Assembly: GCF_023544445.1 (NCBI RefSeq) | Contig: NZ_JALPVJ010000005.1 | Coordinates: forward strand, 620,001-684,000 | Origin: Actinoplanes sp. M2I2 | GTDB lineage: Bacteria > Actinomycetota > Actinomycetes > Mycobacteriales > Micromonosporaceae | Direction: 5' to 3' | Length of the DNA stretch: 64,000 nt | Part shown: in pieces, positions 9,266 through 17,697 of the stretch | Layout of the letters: each line of letters begins with the position of its first letter | Position numbering within the stretch: the stretch's first letter is position 1 | Notes under the pieces: generated by a model | Told to the model about the DNA's origin: nothing | What the model saw: only the letters and a program-made list of their open reading frames with translations | Databases searched by the model: none | Made by a program: the position numbers and the translations under genes

Positions 9266-10735
9266 TCACCGTCGAGGGCTGGGCGCCACCTCCGGTTCAG
9301 GGACGGGGCGCAGTGTGGCGGCCTTGAGGGGGCGCCACGCCACCGCGGCCACCAGGGCCATCGCCACGGCGGCGGTCCAGTAGGGCGCCACCAGGCCGTA
9401 CGCCACGGCCACCGCGCCGCCCAGGAGGGAGCCGAGCGCGGCGCCACCCAGGTCCAGGAACGAGTAGACGCTGGTGACGCGGCCGAACATGGCCGGTGGA
9501 ACGTCGCGCTGGCGGATGGTGGTGACCACGACGCCCCAGACCGTGGTGTGGATGCCGAAGACGACGATCATCGCGGCGACGGCCCAGGGTTCGCGGGTCA
9601 GGGCCAGCGTCGCGTGCAGGGCCACTTCGACGAGCAGACCGGCCCGCAACAGGAGGGCGGCGCCGATCCGGCGGATCAGACCGGGAGCGACCAGCGTGCC
9701 CAGGAAACCGCCGGCGGCGAAGGACACGAGCAGCACGCCGTAGCCGACGTCGGTGACGCCGAGGCGCTGGGCGGCGTAGAGCACGAAGATCGCGAAGGCG
9801 GCGCAGAACACCACGTTGCCGACCGCCATCGTGAACGCCAGCGTGCGCAGCAGGCGATGCCGCAGCAGCCACCGCACCCCCTCCCCGATCTCGGCCCACA
9901 GCCCCGGCCGCGTCGCTTCGCGACCGTCGGGTGACCGCATCGGGCCCACCCCGTCCGGCGAAGCTGTGGGAATCGCGGAGTCTGGACCGGGCCGCGCCGG
10001 GCCCACGCCATCCGGCCCGGCCGGTGTCACGGCAGAAACAGCCGAGCCCGAGATGCCGGACTCGCCCACCGCAGCCGCGGAAACGGCCGAGGCCGCGGTG
10101 CCGGACTCGCCCACCGCGGCGGCAGGAACAGCCGAGTCCGCGGCCGGCGTCGGCGTGATGGCGCGGATGGTGGCGATCAGCGCGGCGGAGAGGGCGAACG
10201 TCACGGCGTTGACAGTGAACGGGACGGCCGCGGCCACGACGAACAGCCAGGCGCCGAACGGCTTGGCCGCGAACTGGTTGAGGACGTTGAAGTTGGCGTA
10301 CATCAGGGCGTTGGCCTTCGGCCTCAGCGGCTCGGGCACGATCGCCGGGACGAAGGCCGCCGAGGCGGTGTCGGCCAGCGTCTCGCCCGTGCCGAGCAGG
10401 AAGAAGACGGTCAGGATGAGCGGGACCGAGGCGACATCCGTGGCCACCGCGGCGGCCAGCACGGTCAGGGCCGCGGCGCGCAGGGCGTTGACCGAGACGA
10501 CCAGGCGGCGGCGGTCGAGCCGGTCGGCCCAGGCGCCGCTGATCAGGGCGAACAGCAGCCACGGCACCTGCTGGGCGAAAACGGCGCCGGCCACCGCGGC
10601 CGGGTTGGCGGTGATCGAGGCGACGAGCAGAGGGCCCGCCACCATGGTGATGCCGTCACCGAGGTTGGTGACGGCGGACGACGTCCACAACTTCCAGAAG
10701 TCCGCGCCTAGGGGCGCGGCGAAAAGGGCACGCAA
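9266..10735 (-). CDS. Major facilitator superfamily drug exporter
   Basis: A 489-residue, about 12-helix MFS transporter of the MFS_3 (MefA/EntS-like) type. The N-terminus reads WKLWTSSAVTNLGDGITM, and the loop 2-3 signature is GAWADRLDRRRLVV. A central cytoplasmic loop (about 205-275) is low-complexity with repeated AVGESG units. The TTG start at 10733-10735 is chosen because GAGGAG lies 7-12 bases upstream and the fold begins there; in-frame GTG at 10838-10840 would add 35 non-conserved residues overlapping a leader ORF. The gene sits behind a structured 150-base leader containing a small ORF (10824-10883), suggesting induced expression. Substrate unknown; drug or siderophore efflux is possible. 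Confidence 0.85.
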   Translation of the reverse strand: MRALFAAPLGADFWKLWTSSAVTNLGDGITMVAGPLLVASITANPAAVAGAVFAQQVPWLLFALISGAWADRLDRRRLVVSVNALRAAALTVLAAAVATDVASVPLILTVFFLLGTGETLADTASAAFVPAIVPEPLRPKANALMYANFNVLNQFAAKPFGAWLFVVAAAVPFTVNAVTFALSAALIATIRAITPTPAADSAVPAAAVGESGTAASAVSAAAVGESGISGSAVSAVTPAGPDGVGPARPGPDSAIPTASPDGVGPMRSPDGREATRPGLWAEIGEGVRWLLRHRLLRTLAFTMAVGNVVFCAAFAIFVLYAAQRLGVTDVGYGVLLVSFAAGGFLGTLVAPGLIRRIGAALLLRAGLLVEVALHATLALTREPWAVAAMIVVFGIHTTVWGVVVTTIRQRDVPPAMFGRVTSVYSFLDLGGAALGSLLGGAVAVAYGLVAPYWTAAVAMALVAAVAWRPLKAATLRPVPEPEVAPSPRR

Positions 10736-10823
10736 AATTGCTCCTCGAGCGAAGGAAACGGTCGAAAGTGACCGCCCCGAGGCGAGGAGAGACGTGGGCC
10801 GGTAAACCGGTCGCCGCCCGCAA
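10736..10823 (-). promoter_or_regulatory. Structured leader between upstream ORF and MFS gene
   Basis: This 88-base stretch holds CGGTC-n6-GACCG and CCGGT-n2-ACCGG inverted repeats, ending in the GAGGAG ribosome site of the MFS gene. It could fold in alternative ways to hide or expose that site, as in translational attenuators. Structure and function are inferred. Confidence 0.45.
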
Positions 10824-10883
10824 TCAGTAGGCGGCGGCACGTCCTCGCGTCGGGGCGAAGACCGTCACCGAGGTGCGTTGCAT
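10824..10883 (-). CDS. 19-residue leader peptide upstream of MFS exporter
   Basis: The ORF MQRTSVTVFAPTRGRAAAY runs from ATG 10881-10883 to TGA 10824-10826. It has a good ribosome site, GGAGGG, five bases before the ATG. Residues 13-15 are R-G-R, an Arg-x-Arg '+X+' motif known to stall ribosomes in the presence of macrolides in erm and msr leader peptides. The peptide ends 88 bases before the exporter start with hairpins between them. The regulatory role is inferred from placement, ribosome site and motif. Confidence 0.55.
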   Translation of the reverse strand: MQRTSVTVFAPTRGRAAAY

Positions 10884-11045
10884 GCGAACCCTCCATCCGG
10901 AAGGAAACAGATCAGCACGACTCTAGCGGGCGGCCAACGCCATGAACACCGTTGTGCGACCGGGCGAATCCGGCATTCGGGCACGAGCGGAACGGGTTTC
11001 GGCGGACGGCATCGGGCGGCCCGTCCCTCGGGTCACAATCGGCAC

Positions 11046-13007
11046 ATGGGGCGGACGGAGCGAAACGGTCGGATTGCCTCGCTTCGTATCGCCGGGCGGT
11101 ACCGGCTCGTCGAGAAGCTGGGCACGGGCGGAATGTCCGAGGTGTGGCGCGGCTACGACGAGATCCTCGGTCGTGCCGTCGCGGTCAAGGTGTTGTCGCC
11201 CCGGCTTGCCGACGATCAGATGTTCCGCGACCGGCTGCGGCAGGAGGCGCTCGCGGCCGCGCGGCTCTGCCACCCGCACATCACCGGCATCTTCGATTTC
11301 GGTGAGTCACCGCTCGATGATCGGCTGACGGTCCCGTACGTGGTGATGGAGCTGAACGACGGTGAGTCGGTCTCCGCCCGCATCGCCCGGCAGGGACCCC
11401 TGCCGTGGCGCCAGGCCGTCACCGTGGCCGTCGAAGTGGCGTCCGCGCTGGCCACCGCTCATACGCGTGGCGTGGTGCACCGCGACGTCACGCCGGCCAA
11501 CGTCATGCTCACCGGCGGCGGCGCCAAGGTCGTCGACTTCGGCATCTCGGCCATCGTCGGGCAGCGCGACGCCGCCCCCGACGGGAGCCTGCTCGGCACC
11601 CCGGCCTACCTCGCGCCGGAGCGGCTCGGCGGGTCGCAGGTCGCGGCGGCGACCGACGTCTACGCGCTCGGCCTGCTGCTCTACCGCTCGCTCTGTGGCC
11701 GCCATCCCTGGCCGGCCGACAACACCGCCGAGGCGCTCCGCGCTCATCTGTACGCCGATCCGGATCCGCTGCCGGCCATCCCCGGGCTTCCGGCGGCCGT
11801 CGCCGAGTTGTGCCTCCGCTGCCTGGTCAAGAACCCGGCCGATCGCCCCGGCGCGGCCGAGGTGGCCCAGGAACTGGCCGGCCTGGTCGGCCTTCGGGCG
11901 ATCATCCCGCCGCTCGTCGAGCGGGCCGCCGACGCGCCGGCGGCCGTTCGGGCCGCGGCCGCCCCGCCCGCGGTGGTCCCGCGCCGACGCCCCGGTGTGG
12001 GCCGGTCGCTGCTCGCCTGTCTGGGTCTGCCGGGCGGGGTGCCGGGCCCCCGGCCGGCTGTGCGGGTGCTTCGCCTGCGCGCCGGTCTGAAGATCGGGGC
12101 GGCGCTGCGGCTCCGGGGGGCGCGGCCGCTCGGCGGAGGGCTCTTCGAGGGCGGCCGGGTGAGCGGCGGGCTGCTCACCGGGGATGCGCTCGGTTTCCTG
12201 CGCGGGCGGCACCGGGCCCAGGCGACCCTGGTGACCCTGGCTGTGATGGCGGCAGTGGGAGTCAGTTGGGCCGCCGGGCAGGACACTCCGGACGTGCAGG
12301 AAGCGCAGGCAGCGGGAACCGGGGTGGTGGCGGCCGGACCGGGCGGCGAGACGCGGTGCACGGTTCGCTATCAGCTTCGGCGTGACTCGGGGCGGAGCTA
12401 CGAGGCCTACCTGACGGTCGCCACCACGGCCGAGCCGGCCCGCGGATCGTGGCGGGTGCGGTTCTCCTATCCGGGCACCCAGAAGTTGACCAATACCTCG
12501 AAGGCCGTCACGCAGAAGGGTCACACGGTGACCGCGAAGGGTCACGGCAAACTCAAGTCCTTCACGCTTCGTGGCGAATACAGCGACTACAACCCGTTGC
12601 CGCTGACATTCGCGGTGGACGATGTCGACTGCCGCGCCGAGGTGCTGGCCAACGTGCCGGCCAGCCGCGGCGACCGCACGCGCGGCGACCAGGCACCTGA
12701 CGACCGCACGCGCGACAACCAGACGCCCGAAGACCGCACGCGCGACAACCAGACGCCCGAAGACCGCATTCGCGACGATCAGACGCCTGACGACCAGACG
12801 CGCGACAACCGTGCCCGTTCACCCCGCACCGATACCGCCCACGTCAGCGAGAAGAACGATCAAAAGCACACCTCGCCAACCCGCAGGCACGGCGCCCCGC
12901 AGAAGCGAGTTCCCACCCTCGATCCCACTGCGCCACCCGCCTCACCCGAGCCGCCGCCGAAGCCGCTGACAACCCACAAAGCACCGGGCCTGTCCCTCGC
13001 CATGTGA
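11046..13007 (+). CDS. Membrane Ser/Thr protein kinase with CBM2-like extracellular domain
   Basis: A 653-residue PknB-type (Hanks) kinase. The glycine loop is GTGGMSEVW, the ATP lysine is in AVAVKVL, the catalytic loop is HRDVTPANVML (about 145; Thr where Ser/Thr kinases usually have Lys), DFG is in VVDFGISAI, and the activation segment ends in YLAPERL. A Pro/Ala/Arg-rich linker leads to one transmembrane helix (about 393-412). Outside, residues about 438-529 run from RCTVRYQL to DDVDC, with YPGTQKLTN, GHTVTAK and FTLRGEYSDYNPLP, a pattern resembling a type 2 carbohydrate-binding module closed by two cysteines. The tail carries DRTRDNQTPE decapeptide repeats. The start is ATG 11046; a longer reading would enter the promoter. 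Confidence 0.85.
   Translation: MGRTERNGRIASLRIAGRYRLVEKLGTGGMSEVWRGYDEILGRAVAVKVLSPRLADDQMFRDRLRQEALAAARLCHPHITGIFDFGESPLDDRLTVPYVVMELNDGESVSARIARQGPLPWRQAVTVAVEVASALATAHTRGVVHRDVTPANVMLTGGGAKVVDFGISAIVGQRDAAPDGSLLGTPAYLAPERLGGSQVAAATDVYALGLLLYRSLCGRHPWPADNTAEALRAHLYADPDPLPAIPGLPAAVAELCLRCLVKNPADRPGAAEVAQELAGLVGLRAIIPPLVERAADAPAAVRAAAAPPAVVPRRRPGVGRSLLACLGLPGGVPGPRPAVRVLRLRAGLKIGAALRLRGARPLGGGLFEGGRVSGGLLTGDALGFLRGRHRAQATLVTLAVMAAVGVSWAAGQDTPDVQEAQAAGTGVVAAGPGGETRCTVRYQLRRDSGRSYEAYLTVATTAEPARGSWRVRFSYPGTQKLTNTSKAVTQKGHTVTAKGHGKLKSFTLRGEYSDYNPLPLTFAVDDVDCRAEVLANVPASRGDRTRGDQAPDDRTRDNQTPEDRTRDNQTPEDRIRDDQTPDDQTRDNRARSPRTDTAHVSEKNDQKHTSPTRRHGAPQKRVPTLDPTAPPASPEPPPKPLTTHKAPGLSLAM
12670..12815 (+). 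repeat. 30-bp in-frame tandem repeat in kinase tail
   Basis: Units such as gaccgcacgcgcgacaacca, followed by gacgcccgaa, recur with a 30-base period and encode DRTRDNQTPE-like decapeptides. About four to five imperfect copies are present, highly charged and probably disordered on the outer face of the membrane or in the wall. Confidence 0.75.
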
Positions 13008-13035
13008 CCACCCCACCCCAGCTACGAAACAGAAC

Positions 13036-14532
13036 CTAACCGGCCAAGAGCTGGTCGACCGGGGCGTAGTCGTCGGTCAGGACGCGGGCGCCCGCGACGA
13101 AGTCGGTCAAGGGGCGGCCGGTCAGGACGATGGCGGGGTCGGCGACCTTGGCGACCCGGCGGGCCACGTCGGCCTCGGGCAGGGGCGACTCGGACGCCAT
13201 GATGACGAAGTTGGCCCCCACCTCGCCGGCCAGGGCCTCGCGGCTGCTGATCACGGCCACGTGCGGGAAGGCGGCGGCCACCGTCGCCAGCTCGGCCCGG
13301 ATGAAGCGGTCGGGCGGGTAGTCGATCACGTTCTGGACGTAGATGCCGCCGGGGCGCAGGACCCGCGCGATGTCGGTGGCCATCTCCTTCGTGGCCAGGT
13401 GCCACGGGACGGTCAGGTGGCCGAAGGCGTCGCCGACCACGAAGTCGTAGGAATCGGCCGGCTGCTCGGCCACGCCCACCCGGGCATCGCCGACCCGGAC
13501 ACTGAGGTCGGGACCCGTTTGCAGGCCCAGCTTGTCGCGGTCGAGGTCGACCAGGCCGCCGTCCAGCTCGATCACCAGCTGGTCGCTGCCGGGGCGGGTC
13601 TCGCGCAGATAGTCGGGCATGGTGAAACCACCGCCGCCCAGGTGCAGCGCCCGCACCGGGCCCATCGGCAGCACGTCGGTCACGGCGCCGATCCATTGGA
13701 TGTACGCGAATTCGAGATTGCGGGGGTTGTCGAGGTCGACATAGGAGTGCCGCGCCGAGTTGAGGATCAGCTCGCGTCCGCCCGGCTCGGCCGCGTCGGC
13801 CTGGACCCGGGCGCAGTGATAGGCCGTCTCGACGTCGCACGGGTTGGGCGAGGCGACCCCCAGGCCGGCCCCCACGAGCCCGACCGAGGCCAGCACCGCC
13901 CGGGTGCGCGGCTTGCCCGGCAGGATCGCGCCGGTCTTGCGCAGCCACCAGCCGAGCGTGAGGCCGGACGCGGCCAGCAGGACCGCCAGCGAGATGAGGA
14001 TCCAGCTCGACGGCACCGCCGCCACGAAGATGAAGCCGGTCGCCAGCGTGGCCGTGATCGCACCCAGGGTGCCCATGCTGGACAGCCGGCCGACCACCGA
14101 ACCGGTGCGGTTGAGATCGCTGAGCTGCAGCTTCACCACCAGCGGACTGACCGACGACAGGATGAACGCGGGCAGGAAGACGGCCAGGGCGGCCAGCAGC
14201 AACACCGCGGGAGCGGCCCCGCCCCGGAGCACCTCGCCGCCAAAGCGGACCAGCGGCAACGTCACCGCCGTGCCGATCGCCCCGAGCAGAAGGGCCGGTG
14301 CGAGCAGCGAGCGCGGGTCGAACCGGTCGGCCAGGCGCCCGCCGAGCCAGGTGCCGTACGCGATCGCGGCCAGCGAGATGCCGATGACCGAGCTGCTCAC
14401 CTGGAGCGTCACCCCGACGTAGGGGCCGACCAGGCGCAGCGCGACGATCTCGAGGACGAGCACGGCCCCGCTGGACCCGAAGACCAGGGCGGTGGCGAGA
14501 CCGGACGGCAGCGCACGCGGCGGGTTTCCCAT
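13036..14532 (-). CDS. Polytopic membrane protein with spermidine-synthase-like domain
   Basis: A 498-residue protein. The first half (to about 225) has about seven hydrophobic helices with an MFS-like GTWLGGRLADRFDPRSLL loop; the second half is a class I methyltransferase fold of spermidine-synthase type: ALHLGGGGFTMPDYL (SAM/dcSAM-binding glycines), LVIELDGGLVDL (acidic residue) and FVVGDAFGHLTVPWHLATKE. Such fused 'spermidine synthase' membrane proteins are common in actinobacteria and many lack demonstrated polyamine activity. No polyamine genes are nearby, so the substrate is open. It converges on the Ser/Thr kinase gene with only 28 bases between stops. Confidence 0.82.
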   Translation of the reverse strand: MGNPPRALPSGLATALVFGSSGAVLVLEIVALRLVGPYVGVTLQVSSSVIGISLAAIAYGTWLGGRLADRFDPRSLLAPALLLGAIGTAVTLPLVRFGGEVLRGGAAPAVLLLAALAVFLPAFILSSVSPLVVKLQLSDLNRTGSVVGRLSSMGTLGAITATLATGFIFVAAVPSSWILISLAVLLAASGLTLGWWLRKTGAILPGKPRTRAVLASVGLVGAGLGVASPNPCDVETAYHCARVQADAAEPGGRELILNSARHSYVDLDNPRNLEFAYIQWIGAVTDVLPMGPVRALHLGGGGFTMPDYLRETRPGSDQLVIELDGGLVDLDRDKLGLQTGPDLSVRVGDARVGVAEQPADSYDFVVGDAFGHLTVPWHLATKEMATDIARVLRPGGIYVQNVIDYPPDRFIRAELATVAAAFPHVAVISSREALAGEVGANFVIMASESPLPEADVARRVAKVADPAIVLTGRPLTDFVAGARVLTDDYAPVDQLLAG

Positions 14533-14598
14533 CCGCGGGATGCTATCGGTCGCAACCTGGAAGTTCGCTGTCCGCCGGCGAAGCCGCGGGCCGGGACG

Positions 14599-15600
14599 CT
14601 AAAGCATGGAGATGTGCACGTGGTTGGTGTGCTCGGCCGATGCCCCGCCGCTGCCGCTGTAGCTCCGCCACCCGTCGTTGGGCAACCAGATCTGCCGGAA
14701 CCAGATCACGTACATCACGCCCAGCCGGTCCGCGTTCTTCACGAAGTAGGCCGCGAGCCGGTCCCCGTACGCCCGATCGCCACCGGTGGCCGCCGAGTTC
14801 TTGTACGTCGTCGCGTTGGACGACATGTCACAGGCCTGGCCCTTGGGGTGCTCGCCGGAGTTTCGCTGGCTCCAGCAGACCGTGTAGCGCGTGAACCCGT
14901 CCGCCTTGGCTTCCTTGTAGGCGTTCAGCGTGCGCGGCGTCAGGCAGCCCGAGCTCGTCGGGTCCTTGACCGTGCACCCCTCGTCGGGCCAGGAGCCGTC
15001 GGAGTTGCGCGGCGCCGGCTTGGCCAGCGGCGAACTGCCCGAGACGAACCCGCCCGCGACCGGGCCGCCGCCGACACTGGCCAGAGCCAGCTCGGCTTCC
15101 TTCTTCTTCTTGGTGAGCGCGGCGACCTGCCTGGTCTGCTCGCCCACCTCCTTGTCGATCGCGACCTTGGCCGACTTGGCCCGGTCGAGCGTCTCCCGGT
15201 ACTTCGTCAGCAGCGCCGCGTCGAGCTGCGCCATCATGTCGAGCTGTTCGACGCGGTCGAGGAAGATGTCGGGCGAGGTCGCGTCGAGCAGCATGGCCAT
15301 CGTGTTGGGCCGGCCGAGACGGTAGGAACGGGTGGCGATCTCGGCGACCTGCTTCTCCATCGCCTTGGCCCCGGCCTGTGCCTGCTTGACCGTCGCCTGC
15401 AGCTGCACCGACCGCTTCTTGGAAGCCTTCAGCTTCTGGATGGCCGTCGCCTGGCCCTTGGCCGCCGACTCGAGCGCATTCCGGAGTGTCTTGTCGTCGC
15501 CCTCGTCGGGGTCGGCATAGGCGGCCGCCGGGGCCACCATCAAGAAAGCCAGGAACAACACGAGCACAGTGCTCAGCCGGCGCTGGAAAACCGCCGCCAC
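14599..15600 (-). CDS. Secreted coiled-coil protein with C-terminal ARB_07466-like domain
   Basis: A 333-residue exported protein. The signal peptide has hydrophobic core STVLVLFLAFLMVAPAAAYA. Residues about 35-180 are Lys/Ala/Gln-rich coiled coil (LKASKKRSVQLQATVKQAQA and similar), like NlpC/P60-associated wall proteins. The C-terminal domain has Cys pairs and SGEHPKGQACDM plus ASAEHTNHVHISML, matching the H-P-x-G-x-A-x-D and H-x-x-H-x-H zinc-site patterns of the peptidase-like ARB_07466 domain. A wall-remodelling role is inferred. The GTG start at 15598-15600 follows GGAGGTATCC. Confidence 0.78.
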   Translation of the reverse strand: MAAVFQRRLSTVLVLFLAFLMVAPAAAYADPDEGDDKTLRNALESAAKGQATAIQKLKASKKRSVQLQATVKQAQAGAKAMEKQVAEIATRSYRLGRPNTMAMLLDATSPDIFLDRVEQLDMMAQLDAALLTKYRETLDRAKSAKVAIDKEVGEQTRQVAALTKKKKEAELALASVGGGPVAGGFVSGSSPLAKPAPRNSDGSWPDEGCTVKDPTSSGCLTPRTLNAYKEAKADGFTRYTVCWSQRNSGEHPKGQACDMSSNATTYKNSAATGGDRAYGDRLAAYFVKNADRLGVMYVIWFRQIWLPNDGWRSYSGSGGASAEHTNHVHISML

Positions 15601-15664
15601 GGATACCTCCCCATCGTGAGCGCGGGCAGACTCTACCGTGATACGTACGGGAGCGGCAGATCGA

Positions 15665-16435
15665 TCAACTGGCCGAGTAACCACCGTCGACGAAGAGTGT
15701 CTGACCGGTCACGGCGACAGCGGCGTCACTGGCCAGATAGACGGCAGTCGCGGCGAAATCAGCCGGTACGCCGTTTCTGCCGATCATCGTGCGGGCGGCG
15801 TGTTTCGCGACGGTCGCGGGGTCGGCGAAGACCGGCTCGGTCAGCGGCGTGTGCACCACGCCGGGCGCGATCGCGTTGCAGCAGACGCCGTGGGCCGACC
15901 AGGCCTCGGCCTGCGACCGGGTGAGCCCGACGAGGCCGGCCTTGGACGCACCGTAGGCGCCGCTGTTCCCGTACGCCCGGAAGGCCTGTTGCGAGACGAC
16001 GTTGATGATCCGTCCCCAGCCGCGCCCGGCCATCCGCGGCCCGAAGGCCTGACCGAGCAGGAACGGCGCGGTCAGGTTGGCCGCCAGCGTCACGTCCCAG
16101 TCGTCCTCGGTGAGCTCGCCCAGCGGCGGACGGCGATTGACGGCGGCCGAGTTGACCAGCACGTCCGGAGACCCGTACCGGGCACTCTGCTCGACCACGC
16201 GGGCGACGGCCGCCCGGTCGGCGAGATCGGCCGAGATCGCGTGCCCCTCGGCGCCGAACCCGCGCAGCTCCTCGATCACCTCGGCCATCGGCTCGGGCCG
16301 GCGGGCGACCAGGACGACGCGGGCACCGGCTCGTCCCAGCGCGACGGCCATGGCCCGTCCGATGCCCGAGCTGCCGCCGGTCACCATCGCCGTGCGGCCG
16401 CTCAGGCCGAAGAGACTTTCCAGGTACGCCGACAT
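15665..16435 (-). CDS. Short-chain dehydrogenase/reductase (SDR)
   Basis: A 256-residue classical SDR. The cofactor motif is TGGSSGIG (about 20-27), with RR after strand 2 suggesting NADP(H) preference. NSAAV replaces the usual NNAG. The catalytic residues are Ser in NVVSQQ, and Tyr and Lys in AYGASKAG. The C-terminus has VTGQTLFVDGGYSAS, typical of 3-oxoacyl-ACP reductase or gluconate-5-dehydrogenase relatives. It lies 4 bases downstream of the inositol-phosphatase gene and ends the five-gene signalling operon. Substrate unknown. Confidence 0.88.
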   Translation of the reverse strand: MSAYLESLFGLSGRTAMVTGGSSGIGRAMAVALGRAGARVVLVARRPEPMAEVIEELRGFGAEGHAISADLADRAAVARVVEQSARYGSPDVLVNSAAVNRRPPLGELTEDDWDVTLAANLTAPFLLGQAFGPRMAGRGWGRIINVVSQQAFRAYGNSGAYGASKAGLVGLTRSQAEAWSAHGVCCNAIAPGVVHTPLTEPVFADPATVAKHAARTMIGRNGVPADFAATAVYLASDAAVAVTGQTLFVDGGYSAS

Positions 16436-16439
16436 GGCG

Positions 16440-17249
16440 CTACAGGATCGAGGTGTCGGGGAACAGCGTGTCGCGGACTGTGTGCCACATGTCGTCGTTG
16501 GCCGCGATCAGCAGGCCCCGCTCGCTGTCCGTCGGCCGGTAGGGCGTGCCGTCCAGGTGCAGCGACGTGCCGCCGGCCTCCCGGATGATCAGCGAGCCGG
16601 GCACGTGGTCCCACGGCAGGATCCGCCAGAAGAGCGCGAACTGCTGCTCGTCGATGGCGACGGCCGGATATTCGTAGCCCGCGCAGTGGTGACCGTTGGT
16701 GACCTCGCCGAAGGCTCGCCCGTTGGCCGAGGCCACCGACCGCAGGGGCGCGGGCAGGTAGTGACTCGCGACGACGCCGCGCAGGGCGGCCGCCCCGGGA
16801 TCGTCGGTGCGGGTCTTGACCCGTACGCCGTCGCGGTAGGCGCCCGAGCCGGCCTCGGCGACCGTCAGGTTGTCGCCGACCACGTCCAGGATCCAGGAGG
16901 CGGTGGGCTCGCCGTCGCGCAGCAGGGCCACCATCACCGCGAACGGCGTCTTGCCGGCCGCGAAGTTGTTGGTGCCGTCGACGGGGTCGACGATCCAGAC
17001 CGCGCCGCTGTCGTCGAGCCGCCCGAGCAGGGTCGGGTCGGCCGCGACGGACTCCTCGCCGACGACCTGGGAGCCGGGCAGCAGTGCCGTCAGGCCCTTG
17101 GTCAGCGCCGCCTCGGACTCCTTGTCGGCCACGGTGACGAGGTCACCGGGCGCCTTCTGCTGAATCTCGTCGGAGGCGAGGTGACGGAAGCGCGGCAGCA
17201 CGACCGTGGCCGCCACCTCGCGGATGAGCTCGCCGACCTGATCAAGCAC
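16440..17249 (-). CDS. Inositol-monophosphatase-family phosphatase
   Basis: A 269-residue Mg-dependent, Li-sensitive-type phosphatase. It has GEES (first metal site), [15 protein letters not shown] (D-P-x-D-G-T signature) and PWDHVPG near the C-terminus (the W-D-x-x-x-G motif). Possible substrates are inositol-1-phosphate, histidinol phosphate or related sugar phosphates. Its start overlaps the response-regulator gene by 8 bases, so it is translated as part of the signalling operon, an unusual partner that could link the signal pathway to inositol metabolism (inference). Confidence 0.88.
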   Translation of the reverse strand: MLDQVGELIREVAATVVLPRFRHLASDEIQQKAPGDLVTVADKESEAALTKGLTALLPGSQVVGEESVAADPTLLGRLDDSGAVWIVDPVDGTNNFAAGKTPFAVMVALLRDGEPTASWILDVVGDNLTVAEAGSGAYRDGVRVKTRTDDPGAAALRGVVASHYLPAPLRSVASANGRAFGEVTNGHHCAGYEYPAVAIDEQQFALFWRILPWDHVPGSLIIREAGGTSLHLDGTPYRPTDSERGLLIAANDDMWHTVRDTLFPDTSIL

Positions 17250-17697
17250 GCGGGGGCAACTTCACGACGCTGACGAAGAACTCGTCGATCTGCCGGATGA
17301 CCGCGATGAACCGCTCGAAGTCGACGGGCTTGGTCACGTACGCGTTCGCGTGCAGTTGATAGCTGCGCAGGATGTCCTCGTCGGCGGCCGAGGTGGTGAG
17401 CACGACCACCGGGATGCGGCCCAGGTCGTCGTCCTTCTTGATCTCGGCCAGCACCTCGCGGCCGTCCCGCCGGGGCAGGTTGAGGTCGAGCAGGATCAGG
17501 TCGGGACGCACCGAGTTGGCGTACTCGCCCTCGCGCCGCAGGTAGGCCAGCGCCTCGGCCCCGTCGGAGACGACGTTGAGCCGGTTGCGGACCTTGTGCT
17601 CCTCGAACGCCTCCTGGGTCATCAGCACGTCGCCCGGGTCGTCCTCGACCAGCAGCACCTCGATGGGTGTGCCGTCGGCCCGGATGGGACCCGTCAT
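17242..17697 (-). CDS. Single-domain response regulator (Rcp1-like)
   Basis: A 151-residue receiver domain with no output domain. Acidic pocket EDD (18-20), phosphorylation Asp in LILLDLNLP (about 71), Thr in VVLTTS and Lys in [10 protein letters not shown]. This receiver type usually pairs with bacteriophytochrome-like kinases. It overlaps the kinase gene (ATGA) upstream and the inositol-phosphatase gene downstream. It would take phosphate from the CHASE3 kinase and act by protein contact. Confidence 0.92.
   Translation of the reverse strand: MTGPIRADGTPIEVLLVEDDPGDVLMTQEAFEEHKVRNRLNVVSDGAEALAYLRREGEYANSVRPDLILLDLNLPRRDGREVLAEIKKDDDLGRIPVVVLTTSAADEDILRSYQLHANAYVTKPVDFERFIAVIRQIDEFFVSVVKLPPRA

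Noticed and set aside
10838..10840. In-frame GTG giving a 524-residue MFS protein
   Set aside because: The extra 35 residues are unlike a membrane protein N-terminus and overlap the leader peptide; TTG 10733 has a good ribosome site.
13261..15924. An 887-codon plus-strand open frame
   Set aside because: It is antisense to the spermidine-synthase-like and secreted coiled-coil genes, which have clear motifs and ribosome sites.
17242..17249. Overlap of response regulator and IMPase genes as a frameshift fusion
   Set aside because: Both products have complete ends of normal length; the 8-base overlap is ordinary translational coupling.
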